Positions 12,401 through 27,400 of a stretch of 64,000 nucleotides of DNA are shown here, piece after piece. Position numbers and translations under genes: made by a program. Source of the DNA: Flabesymbios commensalis. Its lineage: Eukaryota; Annelida; Polychaeta; Terebellida; Flabelligeridae. Below the pieces are notes generated by a model that was not told the origin of the DNA, did not search any database, and was given only the letters and a program-made list of their open reading frames with translations. The stretch covers positions 36,801,219-36,865,218 of the forward strand of contig OZ024902.1 of NCBI GenBank assembly GCA_964017125.1. Direction: 5' to 3'. The first letter of the stretch is position 1. Each line of letters starts with the position of its first letter.

Positions 12401-15400
12401 TCCTACAGGGCTTTTAAGGGGTCCCGGCAAGGGTATACATATAGGGTATACAGGATAGTTCATTGGTAGCGTGGCAGACTGGCTGTAGAAACAAGCGAAT
12501 CGCCATGGAAAATGTGTTCAGACTGGTAGAGGAAACTGGGATTCTCTAAGCAATGGAAAGGTGGAGCAAGTTTTATTGATGTTGAAAAAGCATTTGACTC
12601 AGTGTGGCATGACGGGCTAGGATACAAGCTCATGAACGCCAGCTAACCTAGGAAGATGGTCAGGTTGATATCATCTTTCCTATTAAGTGACAGAACGATC
12701 AAAGTCAGTTGCTGTAACAACTCAATGCGGGTACACGTCAGGGCTCGATCCTAAGCCCTCTCCTTTTCACTATCTATGTGAATGATATCCCAGACATGAG
12801 TTCACTCAATGTCAAGCTTTACCAGTTCGCAAATGACATGGGAATCAGGATACATGCATCCAATGCCAAATGGGTAAAGCGAAGCTATCAAAAGTTTGAA
12901 AATCTATTGAAGCATGGTACTCCTAATGGCTGATAAAACTAAACGCAGGGAAAATTCAGCTAATTTTGTTTAGTGTCGGTTTCAAACCAGAACTTTTTGA
13001 TCTGGAACTGTTTGGTGAGCCTATTATTCAAACTCAAACAGCCAAACTGCTTGGAATCCTATTTGATCGAAGCCTAAGCTTCAATGACTATATGAAAGAT
13101 CTAAAGGCAAATAAAGGTCTACAGGCGACTGAACCTGTTGAAGCTGCTTAAAGTGCATGACACTAGCACTTGGTCTAACCTACCATGACCGAACAAGATC
13201 AATAGACCTGCATGATCTCACCAAGGTCCCTATGATCAAAACTAGGATGCCAGCACTGGCGGTTAAAACATTTAGATCACTCGAAAACACAGTGTTTTAA
13301 GGATAGATATGATGTTGAAGCATGAGATCATTCAAAAACGATCGGGCTCAAATACAATTCTGGATCAATTGCTGGCTGCAATCCAGGCTGACGCATAGAC
13401 ACGGTTGACGGATATCGGCTGAACTCCTGTTCCCACAGAGAACAGGGGCTGTTCCCACAGAGAACAGGGGTTCTGAGAAGAGCCGTTTTGTGTGACATAT
13501 CAACGCAGTGAGCTCTATATCATATCACTGCTAAAGGCGGATCCTGTCTTAAGCAGTGGGCTCCTTATCATTACATTGCTAGCTTGGGGTGACGGCACGG
13601 CGGACGCGGATGTTTGGCTACAGATGACGGTTCAATGATGGTGGTTTCAAACACACTGCTCAGAAATCAGAGCACATCTCAAAAGGGTTAGTCATTGCCC
13701 TTTCCTCTGTGGCTGGTCGCTCAAACGGCTGTTTCTATATGGTTCAGCAGCCCTGGTTCCTTGTCTCCCGGACTTACGTTGCCGATGCTTTGTACGATCC
13801 CCTACCTCACCATGCAGGTGAAAAGAGAGAGGCACTATAAGGTTTACACCAGAACTAGTGCATAATCTCTCGTCAACCCTCGCGCTGCGTGCTCCTAGAA
13901 GATTGGTAGCGTGTTGACTCAAAGCCCGGGGGTACCGGGTTCAGTCCCGCTGCGGCCGATATATCACCTTGGTGCACACATATGCGATGATATGACCCAA
14001 ACTGTTCAAATTCGTGGGATAATAATTACTGCAGTATGTGCTGCTGCTGTTGAATATGACTGATTCACGCGACATAAAAAAACGTACAAAAAAAATAAAG
14101 AAATAAAAATGACCAATAATTATATCAAAGTTGACATGTAAACGGTCAATAAAACCTTTATAGGGGCGTGACCTTATCGATATTGTTTTTTTTTAGGAGA
14201 TGCAAGCTAGGAGATGCAACCTGCTGACAATAGATTATTGGCCGACCCCGACGGCTCATTCGGTCCGGTTGTGGCTCGAAACTCGGAGGTACTGATTTTG
14301 AATCCCAGCCGGGTCGGATGTGTGTCATCGAGGTTGTGCATATACAGTGCTACAAACTGTTCAAAGGCCTGTAGTATGCAGTGTTGTCTATGGTACTATG
14401 CACCATAAGGAGCCCTTGAAGTCAGTCGACAAGAGTAAAGTATAGTCCCGACTTCGGGCTTCCTTCTGTCGCGATATTGCCATGATTGTGCGGAAAGCGA
14501 CGTAAAGCAATAATTATTCACTCTGCTGACAATAATCATTTAACTACATGGTCTCAGGTTTAGACTTGCAGCATCCCGACACCGTTACAATGTTGGTCGT
14601 ACGACATTGCTCCAAGAGCAAAAAATATAGAAAAATTAAATCCCGCGTGACGAGTGTGGTCGATTAATTCGACGTTATACTGGCTCAAAGAGGCTGCTAC
14701 GAGCGATACAAGAACCTTTTGCAGAGTAGATCATCACTCATGCTGTTGACTCTCACTACGAGACGTATGGTGAGATCAGCCAATCCTAAACCCTCTCCAA
14801 TAGGCTTCACTGCTCAGTTTAATTTTGCCGGTTCTATAATGTCTTCTTTTGCTCAATTGATCTATATAGATAAACTATTGTACCGGATCCGTGCGGAATT
14901 TGTTTGAATTGTGTAAATTTCTAAATAATGACCAGTAGGGCCTAGGCTATAAAAAACAATCAGTAAGCTAAAGCCGCTGTAAGCAACTTCGAATAATAAT
15001 TTTTTTTCAAAATATATTTGACATACCAGCCCATATAAGCACATTAATATTGCAATATTCTTGAGTTTTTACTAATATGAATAGCATTATATTACCCATC
15101 ATCCAAAGTGATAACAGTGTTAGATTCATCTTTAACTTCTGAGCTATCCTTGTTTCCAACAAACACGATCTACAACGCAAAAAGTCACATAATATATAAA
15201 GATGTATCGTCTGGCTCAATTTACGTCGACCGGTAGGTTTTAAAAACAATAATTATTATCGTTCTTTTTTAGAAACTAAGTGCTACTTAACCGTTTTCCT
15301 CGCCAAGTTATCTTAATTTTTTTTAAATTTAATTTAAACTTGAAGTGGGTGAAAATTACTTATATGTGTTTATTTTGGGATCAAACAATTGGAAGTTATT

Positions 15401-18400
15401 AAGCACAAGGGAACCAGCCCACAAGCAAGTCATTTTCTGTAAAATGAACTTAAAGCTTGATGAGCTGTGTTAATTCGGGAAATATAATGAGAGCTGTTGG
15501 CATGGAATTATTCAAATATTGGTTTGAACATGTATTCTATGGAAAATTTCTGTGATTGTGCTAGTAATAGCGTATGTGGTGCAGGCGTCCTAATGGTCGT
15601 GATTCTGCTGCTAAAAATGCTGAATCACGTATTCCAATTTCGGACAATGAAACCAACCCACATTTCTATATAAAGCCCGCGTCAATCTGAGACATTAATG
15701 GACATTCCTCAATTATATTCTCATTGTCAGACCATATACATATGTCCCTGCATTATGATAAAAACATTGAAAATTGAATAATTGTTAGCATAGATCTAAC
15801 GTGAACGTATTATATGACGGAATTTTGCGCATGTGCCTCATTTTCTATCATTGTGTGAAAAATGCTGATGGAGCAAGAAGACCTGTTCCATGACTTCAGC
15901 CCAACTTCTCCTCCATGTTGGGTTAGCGTTTCGCTCTTCTCTCCAATAATGTTATTTGGCCTATCTACAGTGGCGGATCCAGTTCTAAATGTGGGTAACA
16001 ATTGGTGGTAATGTTTAGAACAGTTTAATAGTACAGCGGATAAGCAAGAATAGTGTGCCCCTAATGATAAAAGCAAGAACGTTTTTTTATGATATCTACA
16101 AACGATACTGTTTATTTTCTGACGTGGAGCCATCTTGAATTTGACCTCTGGTGACCGCTAGAGGTCAATGAAAAAAACCCCATATAATATTAGCAACTAT
16201 ATATTTGCGTGTCCAAAGACTTCTAATAGCATTTTGTTAGGATGTTATATTATCATTTGATAGGTCAATGAAGTTAAACATGTTAGGTAGAGTGACGATA
16301 ATTGGTGATTATATTTCGAAAGTATCTTCAGTGGCTTTTTAATGTTTCGAGTCATGTCTATAACATTTATTGAATGTGTCTACTTGTTTACGTTTATGTG
16401 GAAGCTACAAATTTAAAAATAATGTTGTCCCTAAATTATATGGTAGGAACCCCCACCCTACAGTATCTAACTACTGGTATTAATAATGCTTTAAGCTCAT
16501 AATCCTGGGAGACTGGCTAGAGGACAGCGGGTGGTCAAATGCTCTTGTACAAGCCAATATTGCTAGCACTGGCACAGCAGATTCCTTCATCAAAGCAAAC
16601 CATGTAACCAAGACACGCCATGCTCATCAGGTCACTGCTGCAACTCTCCACGCATTAATGCAAAGAGCATATACTGCATATACATCTGAAGCAACTAAGA
16701 CAGAGAGAGATAGCATGACCTTGGACCAGTGGTGTGCCATGAGAGCACATCAAAGTGTTCAGTTTGACTTTTGGTTCAAAACACTTTCATTGGAAATCCT
16801 CATGCTGTTGTATGTTAGAGCCATTCGCGAATGTAACTTTCAACTATACGTAAAGTCACTGACGAAGGTTGTCTCATGGATGTTTGCTCTCGACCGCACA
16901 CTCTATAGTAGGTGGCTACCTGTACACATTCGAGACATGATGTTGCTCTCTCAGAAACATCCTGATGTCCTAGAGGAGTTCCGTGCTGAAAAATTTCTGG
17001 TGCACAAGACAGACAATATATTTTCCGCCATGGCCATTGACCAATGTCATGAGCAGAATAATGTTATCATCAAAGGATCCGGTGGTGTAGTATGTCTGAC
17101 CGACAATCCGCCAGCTCTCAGGCGTTGGATAGTGGCTGGTCCCGAAGTAGCAATAATGATCGCCGAATTCGAGGATGATCAAGATCAAGATCACACCAAA
17201 AAGACAGCGAGCATCACCATGAACAGCATCCAGGAGTCCAAGCAACATTTACCAAAGATGTCAGGTCGCTATCCGCAGTGGTTGAAGAAATGGGCAGCCC
17301 TTTTCTAGAGGAAAGCGAAGATCTCTTGGTTCTAGACACCAGATATATCATGAACGTCACTGTTTGTGAAACAGTGAGGAATGTTGAAATATTTTATGAA
17401 GAACAATACAACAGGTTTGTCAAGAAACACTTGTCGAGTCTGCAAAACCCATCACAGAACCACCACATAAAAACAAGCTACCACTGTTTAGCGCCCATCT
17501 GTGAAACCTAAAGCAAAACACAAGGGACGAATAGCATGGTCACTTAAGAATGATTGCACTCTTTTATCCCGCTTATCTTGTTAATGCAGAGCGGAAATCT
17601 CGATCAGTTTTTCACACATGAGAATCAAGCTGCCGCTCTTTCACTCTCTTTGGGAGGCAAGCTGAGGCTTGGTACAAAAACAGACATCCTCCATTGTCTT
17701 GAAAAAGAGACCACACGACCAGTAAACACCCTCTATTGTGAACGCTAAATTATTGGGTGATGCAGCCATTGTCCATATGCTGAACTTGTCTTCTACTAAA
17801 GAGGACCATCAGAATAAATTACTTGTCGTGTGGACGTCATCTGAGATGTGTACAAGCCAGATAGTTTAAAAGGCACAGCCAAGGAGAAGAGAGGCAAGGG
17901 GGTCCGAAGACAAGTACTCCCTACCACAGCTATCCCCCAAAACTGGAAAAACTTCCTGCGTGTGGACGATGACAAAACTGAACTATTCCGGTTCTTAACA
18001 CAACAAGTGACGATAATCACAACCATGGAAGGTGCAGCCATATACGCAACTTTTGCTCGGAGTGTGTTGTGCTCCGTTGATAATGCTGATCTGACAAACC
18101 TGGTCCCCTGCTCCCAAGAGGAAGCTGATACCCGTCTACTCTTACACGTGGCTGATGCTTTTAAGGCACGATACAGGAAAGTGTGTGTTCTCACAGACAG
18201 TCGATAACGACGTGGTTGTTCTTGCTATCGCTCACTATAACAATATAACCTGATGAGCTATGGGTGGCTTTTGGCACAGGATCACATTTCCGCTATATAC
18301 CTGTCCATGAATTGACTGCTTCTTTGGATTCAAGAATGTGCTCCACTCTTCATGTATTCCATGCCTTCACAGGCTGCGACATTGTTTCGTCATTCGGGGG

Positions 18401-21400
18401 GAAAGGCAAGAAAACAGCTTGGGTTACATGGCAGTCGTACCAAGAAGCTACGAACGCATCTTGCTTTTGCAAGATGGGATCGATGACCATACCATGTCAA
18501 CCATAGAACGGTTTGTCGTGCTTCTGTATGATTGAACAAGTGATATTACTATGGTCAATGATTGTAGGAAACAATTGTTCACTCGGAAGTCCAGAATACT
18601 GGAGAATCCACCACCTACGAAGGCAGCTCTTCAGCCACTTATCAAGCCATCTGCTGGACACAGGCCCTGACTGCTGACCCCAAGTTCCCAAGCCCTGAAA
18701 ACTGGGGCTGGAGAAAAGATTCTGTGTTGGGGTGGCAACCATTCTGTACCACATTGCCAGAAGCACCACATACATGTTATGAAATAATTCGTTGCGGATG
18801 CTTGAAAGGCTGTTGTGGTCGGTGCAAATGCAAAAAAGCCGAGCTGAAATGCACTGCTCTCTGTGGCTGTGATGGAGACTGCACTGACTGAAAATGATAA
18901 TTATAATGCACAATCGTTATAATAATAATTTGCAATACATTTTTGGTATAACACATCTGTATTTCTGTCATCACTTCTTACTCCGAATAAAGTAGATATA
19001 ACATATTTTAGCACCAAGAAAGGTCATTAACCCTCAAGGTCATTCACTTTCACGGTCAAAAGGGTAAATCCGTTAATTATATATATAATTTGGGTGTTTT
19101 AAGTACAATCTAATTACAATTAGCTAACAACTATAGTTTATGATGACACATGGTGCGAAAATGGCCAATTTTAGATGGCCGTATTCCATGACCCCTGACG
19201 GTCAACAAAGGTCAAATTCCAGATGGCTCCACGTCTGAAAATAAACTTCAAGGTATGTAGAACCCCTGAAAAAAATTCTGCTTTTATCATAAAGTGCACA
19301 CAACCTTCAAATTTGATAGTTTATCCGCTGTACGATATTAACAGTTGCGAAAATTTGATACTGCACATAATAATTTGTAGCCAACTTTTACTCAGCTGCA
19401 AATAAATCAATATGCAGAAAATATACAAAAAAAGACATGTCAAACATAATATTTTTTTCAATTCAAGGCTTTGAGTGGGAATAGCACTTTAATATTAAAA
19501 TGTAAATGGAGCATTTTGCTTAAAAGCATGATTTTATATCATTTGTTCATCTAAACGTTTTTTCTCATGGGTTTTAAAAGTGTATTCGTAATTGTTGTGT
19601 TATGAACGATTTGTAGTGATAACTAACATTACTTTGCCAGCCACAATAATAAACAATCAGAGAAGGATGGAAGAAAAAGTTTTTAGCAACAAGGTGCACG
19701 AGGATCACGATATTAATTTATTTATGTTTTTCACTGAATTAATCATGTTAATAGTCAACCTAAAAAATCGACATACATATACATGTATCATTCACTTGTG
19801 AAAGGTATTTGACAGATAGAGCTATAATGAACAAAAAAGGGTAAAACTGGTTACTCTACGTCGATTCAAAATGCTTAGAACAGGGTTACGCTGTCATTTG
19901 TAGGGTTACTCTATCTAGGTGGCCCATGAAAAATCATCACAATACTGCAATATGGACTGCTCAGTATATTATTTAAACACATGTGTTTTCTCCCGTATGA
20001 TACTGCTCAATATCCAATAGATTTACCACGCTATAATTACCTTCACATAGATCATTGAACAAAATATCTAATTTGTCAAATACTTTTATGTATTTCCAGC
20101 TGGTGAAGTCAGACAGTGATTGTGGCGCTATTGTATCACACACGTTTTGAAAAACCACTTGATTTTGCTTGCTTGTATATCTTGTTTTTGAAAAATATCG
20201 TTTTTTTGGAGAAAGTTCTCGCAATGCCAATCAAACTCGTATTGTGTTATACAACATAGAACCTATTTGTGAAATTGGTAACCCTACGAATACACACAGT
20301 GGTGAACTCTTTTAGATGCTAGATATGCTTAAATTAATATTTCCAATATTTGTAATACACAAAAGAATACACGTTAGATTTATTTTTATTATGATGTATA
20401 ACAAAGTATATTAACAGTATCTTTGCCTTTGCATTGGTGAGTTAAAATAATTTTCAAACATTTTTAAAAAGTGTATTGATTTTTTTAGATAGCAATATTT
20501 ATTAGCTTGTTGAGTTTTACACTTTATAAGTGCTCGCTATGATGTTAGCTTTATTATTGGCCTGTTTTGCAATGAGAACAATATATATTTTTTAATCATT
20601 TAACGTTTTTTTTTCTTGTATTTTAAGTAACCCTACGAATACCTAACATGTGTGTAACCCTACGAATGACAATATCATCAGTCTCTGGTGGCTCTTCTAT
20701 TACATAAGAATATTTTTAACTATATCGTCCACATATTGCCATGTCATGACATGATAATGCATCATAGATATTCGATTAACTCCTGTATTCTCCACACCTA
20801 CACTGTGAAATATAGCACTGTGATAATTTGTAGGATATATTAAAAATTCAAACATTGCCAAAGTTTCAAGATGTCTAAGTTAACCACTAAAGTCTGACTG
20901 TCACGTACACTGTACCTTGGTTATTCTGTTAGACAAGGTTGTAAACCGCATGTGCTTTCATGGAATTCCACAGCTGTCATTTCTCTATTTAAAATTCGTA
21001 GGGTTACACATATAGTCCATGGGCCAGATAGGGTTACCGTGCACCCCCCAGGACAGTCTGAGACCAAGTTTTTTTTTCTCCTTGGACCTCCCCCGATAAT
21101 AAAAGTCGATGCCATAAAAAAAAAGGTGGGATGGACTACCTGTTTTGGGCTATTTTCAAAATTGCCGCCATCGACATCTGTAAATCACATTTTGTGCCAT
21201 AACTTGAATTCTAAGGCAGTAAGAGTCACAAAATTGATGTCTATACATATGTTTTTGGGGGCGAGGAATTCAATTATGCCAATAAAAAATGTTTTTGTCT
21301 TGTAGATAATTTAAAAACAGTTAAATAAACGTATTTTTCGGGTATTTTTGGTCATTTTTGTGTATTTTAGTGCGAACACAGAAAAAAGTCAACTTTAAAT

Positions 21401-24400
21401 AAAAATTGTAGCGTTATTTTATTCCGTGAATAATGAGCATTAGTGTTGAAAGTTGAAAGTACATGTAATCTTCATCCATATTAGATATGACCAGCAACCG
21501 AGTAGAATATTTCCTCTATTGGAAAAAACACAATACTTTCACACAAGATCATATCGCTAATTTTAAACGGCAGATACACCCTTTTAATTCCAAAGGGAAG
21601 ATATCATTTTGAATGGGCAAGTGCTGATAGCAGAGTTTGATTATTGTCCAGCACTTAAATGTTCTCTAACAATCATCTAACTAGTTACTTTAAACACATT
21701 TAACCAGATGAAAAAAGGGCAAAAGTAAAACAATAAAAACAGGTTTTAACAAAATATTTGGTACCTCTACAATCTATTGATAACCTCGGAAATGAAATAA
21801 AATCGTGGTGTAAAATTTATATTCCATCAGATTAAGAACCACTTAAATATAACCTTGCAATACCGCACAAATTAAAACATAGTTTTAAACAAAATATTTG
21901 GCACCACAACAACTTGTAATTATGGTGACGTTTGAATTGAAATAAAATGGTGGTTTAAAGCCTTGTTGCCCCAGACTATGACTCACTAACATATCAGCAA
22001 GTGTCATTAACTCAGTTTGGTTATTGACAATCATTCTTATGTATTGCACACTCATTTCACCAGTTTATCTAACACACATTTAAAAACAGAGTTTCTAACA
22101 TAATATTTGCCATTTCAACACATTCTTATAGTGGTGACATTAGAAATGTAATAGCAATAGCAGTGGTAAAGTCGTTGTTCCACCAAAATATGAAACGCGT
22201 TGGCACTACCATAGAATATAAAATAAACATATCATCAGCTACTGATTAGCTAAGCCTAATCCTCATCACTGTCACTTTCAGCTACTGCACTATCATCAGA
22301 CAACACTTCTTCCTCTGATAAACTTGCTACATCGTCATCACTTTCCAAAGTATCATCTTCCTCTGCTATGTCTACTGGGATAATTGGAACTTGACACCAG
22401 ACGGACACCAATTTCCCATTGTTTTCAGTCCATCCGTGACCATTAGGAATATATGGCTGAGTAATATGGGCTAATATCCAAATTCCAGTCTGATAATTCA
22501 CTCGTCTAATATACCACCACATGGTGGAAATTGGCTGAGGTCAATATTCCTCACTTCTACTTCAAAATAGTGTAGCAATACATACATGGCACATGTGAAC
22601 TCTTCTAGGTCGGCCACCAAGTCATCGGAGATATGCCAAACATCGTCTAATTTACAGAGTACATCTTGAAATCGCATATTCTTCTGAATCAGTATTATGT
22701 TTTCATTTTCTCTACGCCTTTGAATACGCTGGTTGTATCTTCTCCAGGATGTGAGTGATGCACCAGTCCCAAGTGATTTAAGCAGCACTCTGGTCATACA
22801 AGATGACAATGCTATCATCCATGTTATGTCAAACATCACCAGCAATTTTTATCTCATTGCACATAGAATATTTGACAGCATATCAAGGAGTGGCGACGCT
22901 ATCTTTAGCACAGACATGTATAAAGAAGACTCGATTAAGGAAATAGAGAGACAGATGCATGGTACCGGTGATTACATAATTGTTTTCAAATCAAAAAGAA
23001 ACTGATACTGTCTCTATGCACAAGAGCAAGGCTATGATACAGTTCGCATTCGCAGTTCTGACAAGAAGGTTTCTGTTTGTAATTCACATAGCCAACAATT
23101 ATGGTTAGACGCTCTGCACTGCCTTTCTGTGTCTTCTATCTCTTCGCGCATTCACGCGTAGAGAAAATTAAACCACTAAAACTGATTCAGAAGACTGTGA
23201 GATTTCAAGATATACTCTGTAAATTAACGGATGTTTGGCTTATCTCTGATGACTTCGTGATCGACCTAGAAGAGTTCACAATCATGTGCCATCTATAGAA
23301 AAAGTCGTTATAAGAGTGTAGATGATTTTCGCTACTATATTTTGAAGCAGAAGTGCATCAATCTCAAGCGCAATATTGACCTCGGCCAATTTTACCCTGT
23401 AGAAAGACATTTTCTCAGCACATTAGACGAGTAAATTAGCAGACTGGAATTTGGAAATTAGCCCATATTCCTAAGCCAAATATTCCTCTGGCAATTAATG
23501 GTCACGTATAGACTGAACACAATGGGGAACTTGTGCCCGCCTGGTGTCAAGGTCCAATTATCTCAATAAGAGCAGAGGAAGATGATACATTAGAAAGTGA
23601 TGACGATGTAGCAAGTTCATCAGAGGAAGAGGTGATGTCTGATGACAGTGGAGTAGTTGAAAGTGACAGTGATGAGGATTAGGTTTAGCTAATCAGTAGC
23701 TGATGATAAGTTTATTTTATGTTCTATGGTAGTGCAAACGCGTTTCATATTCTGGTGGAACAAGGACTTTACCACCGCTATTTTTGTTCCATTTCTGCTG
23801 TCACCACTATAAGAATTTGATGACATGGCAACTAGCAACTATTATGTTAGAAACTATGTTTTTCAATGTGTGTTTGATAAACTGATGAAATGATTGTGCA
23901 ATGCATTAGAATGCTAAAACAAGTAGTCCATCCGACTTTCATTTGATAGCATCGACTTTTGATATTAGGGGAGGTCTAATAAGCAAATACAAACTTGGTC
24001 TCCGACTTTCACGGGTGGAGGGTGCATAGTAACCCTCTCTGGCCCATAGACTAGCACAAAACATTTTTCATTGGCATAATTGAAATTCTCGCCCCCCAAA
24101 ACATATGTATAGACACCAAGTGTGTGACTCTAACTGCCTTAGAACTCAAGTTATGGCACAAAACGTGATTTCCAAATTTCAATGGCGACCATTTTGGAAT
24201 GGCCTAAAACAGGTAGTAAATCCGACTTTTATTTGATGGCATCGACTTCGATATTGGAGGAGGTCTGATAAGCAAAAAAAAAATGGTCTCAGATTTTCAT
24301 GGGTGGAGGGTGCACAGTAACCCTTGCTGACCCATGGACCAGCACAAAAAATGATCGAAAATGCACGAAAAATACGTTTGAATAGCTGTTTATATATTTT

Positions 24401-27400
24401 CCACAAGACAGAAACATTTTTTATTGCCATATTTGAATTCCTCAACCCCAAAACATATATATATAGACACCAATTTTGTGACTCTAACTACCTTAGAACT
24501 CAAGTTATGGCACAAAACGTGATTTCCGAATTCAATGGCGGCCATTTTGAAGTGGCCTAAAACAGGTAATCCATCCGACTTTTATTGATGGCATTGACTT
24601 TTGACATTGGGGGAGGTCTAGTGACCAAAAAAAACCTGGTCTCAGACTTTCATGGGTGGAGGGTGCACAGTAACCCTCTCTGACCCATGGACTAGCACAA
24701 AAAATGATCGAAAATGCACGAAAAATACGTTTGAATAGCTGTTTATAAATTTTCTACAAGACAGAAACAATTTTTATTGGCATAATTGAATTCCTTGCCC
24801 CCAAAAACATATGTATAGACACCAATTTTGTGACTCTAACTGCCTTAGAACTCAAGTTATGGCACAAAATGTGATTTCTGGATTTTGATGGCGGCCATTT
24901 TGAAAATAGCCCAAAACAGGTAGTCCATCCCAACTTTTTTTTGATGGCATCGACTTTTGATATCGGGGGAAGTCCAAGGAGCAAAAAAAAACTTGGTCTC
25001 AGACTGTCCTGGGGGGGGGGGGGGTGCACGGTAACCCTATCTGGCCCATGGACTATATACCCCGTAGTGTTCCATGGAAGAAAATAAAAAAATTGTATAA
25101 TTTTACGATACGTTACCTTGCCCATATTATACATTGGTATCACAAGTGTATTCAGAGAAAAGAGCTTGTGTTAATCTGTAGTGGTATTCGTTTTATAGAA
25201 CAGAAAGTGCATTCGTATGGTTACAAGAACGCACTTTAAATTATTGCACCTATTTTGCTATTTAGCAAAATTATTTTGTGGACATGCTCCAAAATGAATT
25301 CGGTTCAGCAAATAAATAGCAAGAACAGCTCATGTCATAGATATATGTATAATGTGTAAAATATTTATATTGTGCGTAACACAAGCGGTTACACGAGTTT
25401 TAATTAAAAAAAAATATGAAATAAAAAAATTCAAATTTACAAAAGCAAAAAAGTGTTGGCTATTGATTAGGTGCAGGTGCCGCGCTTCAGAATGCGGATT
25501 ATAAGGCGCTGTTTATTTTGAATATTGAGAAAATGAACTTTTTCAAAATAGGGTCCAAATGCATCACTTTCGTGGGAATCAACCATATAGATATATATAT
25601 CTAAAACGGTAAATAAAGCAACATTGAGCCGTTGTCTGGTACTGCCCTGCAAAGACAAACAGCAGTAACTGCTCACTTTTTCAGGAAGTTAGTGATATTT
25701 GCCTTTGTAGCGCTGCACAGGTATAGGACCTACACGATTAATCGCTACTGCCCAGCAAACACAAAACATTCTATAACATTTGTACAACATAGGACCTATA
25801 AAATGAAATACGGGCCTCCGTCCTTGGCGCTATCCCGACATTGAGCTAGCAAAGCCTCAATGTCGTACAGGGGCGTATCCAGGGAGGGGGGGGGAGGGGG
25901 GTGCTCTGGGTGCTCGAGCATCCCCCTTAATTTCCAGAGTGGTAATTTTCCAACCAATAATTTCATATACAATTAATCCACCAGTGGCCGACATGTTAGT
26001 GCCAGCCCCCTACACATCTAAATATATACCCCTTCCCATTTAAAGGGCTGATGTCTGGGATGCATTATTGGCGCCATTAACAGATTAAAGACTCAGATCA
26101 GACAATGAACTGGGCCAGCAACAGCTTATTGTATGAGTATAACACCAGCAGCAAGCCTACAGCTCTAACATGTACATTATAAGCAGCAGACAAAAAACCT
26201 GTTGCCCTAGTCGACCCCCACGGCAATGTAAGCTGTATCTAAATGTAGTTGGGAGAATAAGCTACAAAAAAGACATAAACCCTATATGGATCTTATATCC
26301 TAATAGGTAACACAAAATTATCGTTTTACACAAGGGAACCAACCCACATAAGGTGGCAAATGATAGTTATAGCTAAAACTAAGCATTGTAATGGGATATA
26401 TCATGTTTAAAAAAACAATGTTATAATAAAATTGACGAGGATCACTCAAATTATAGTTGATGGTATTTTTTGTAAAATAAAATATTTTTCAAATAACTAA
26501 CAATTTTTGCATTGTTAATTTATGTAAAGAGAACCAACCCACAAATAGCAAAATGCTTCATCAGAAAATATGTATCGCATTACTTGTTACTTACAAATAA
26601 TTTTATGAGCCTAATTATGTTGCATAATTGATAACAATGCTTTTCGCATTTTCATATTTATATCATATGTGGGTCGGTTCTGTTGTGCAAAACTCAAAAT
26701 GGCCCATTTGTCGTTTGTGGTTTGGTCCCAACTTGCTAGGCGTCGTCAAATTTCGTTTAATAGTCTGTCTATTTTTTTAATGAGGACTACTGATGTACTG
26801 GGGACGTCTTAAACAAAAAATCTCATTTTTTATGGTCATGTGGGTTGGTTCCCTTGTGCTTAACTACGTCCAATTAATATGTTGATGCATAACCACTCAT
26901 TTCATTCCCAATAATAACAAGACTACATAAGTCCAGGAGCTCCCGCTCCGAATTAGAATTTGATTTAAGCAATTTTGTATAGGGTTATTAATGTAGTCCT
27001 AATCTAGGTCAAAAATCAAGACGCAAGACAACTAGGTCTAAGAAGGCCAGTCTAAGAGTAAGATAAGAACTAGACAGTCTGTCAGAGATTGCAAACCTCC
27101 ATTGAAATTAATGATCCTAATCAGTATCCCAGTAATGGTCTACCTATCTGGCATGGTTTACCCGATATCAGGCCAATCGAGTTAACTAATAGCTGATTTA
27201 CGGTCATTTTGAATTCGATATAAATTAGTTAAAAACTTAAGGTGCATCCTCCCCCGAAACCTCAAATTTTGTTTTATAGTAATGGACTAACATCTAACAC
27301 AGTTTGCAAAATATTGGGCATGTGAAAGTAAATAATGGCCGATAGAGGGCCATTTTGAATTTGATCAAGTCAAAATTTTCCAAGATGCATCCTCAGCTGA

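Larger units (their letters stand above)
21014..25054. mobile_element. 4.04-kb palindromic DNA transposon, TIR TAGTCCATGGGCC
   Basis: Termini TAGTCCATGGGCCAGATAGG / CCTATCTGGCCCATGGACTA. The left arm of about 350 bp (21014-21365) matches the right arm inverted. ATAT flanks AGTCC on both sides (21010-21013, 25055-25058), possibly a 4-bp duplication. The right arm is expanded into about 3.3 tandem copies (23930-25054; unit 300-350 bp). The core is a second, nested palindrome centred near 22.95 kb, carrying the 3' half of a transposon gene on both strands. Same protein class as the 16.0-19.4 kb element. Confidence 0.75.

Noticed and set aside
13903-13965. tRNA gene
   Set aside because: B-box is good but there is no acceptor-stem pairing and a SINE body follows. 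The same holds for 8766-9087.
16970-17248. 92-codon minus-strand frame
   Set aside because: Antisense shadow of the transposon protein encoded on the plus strand.
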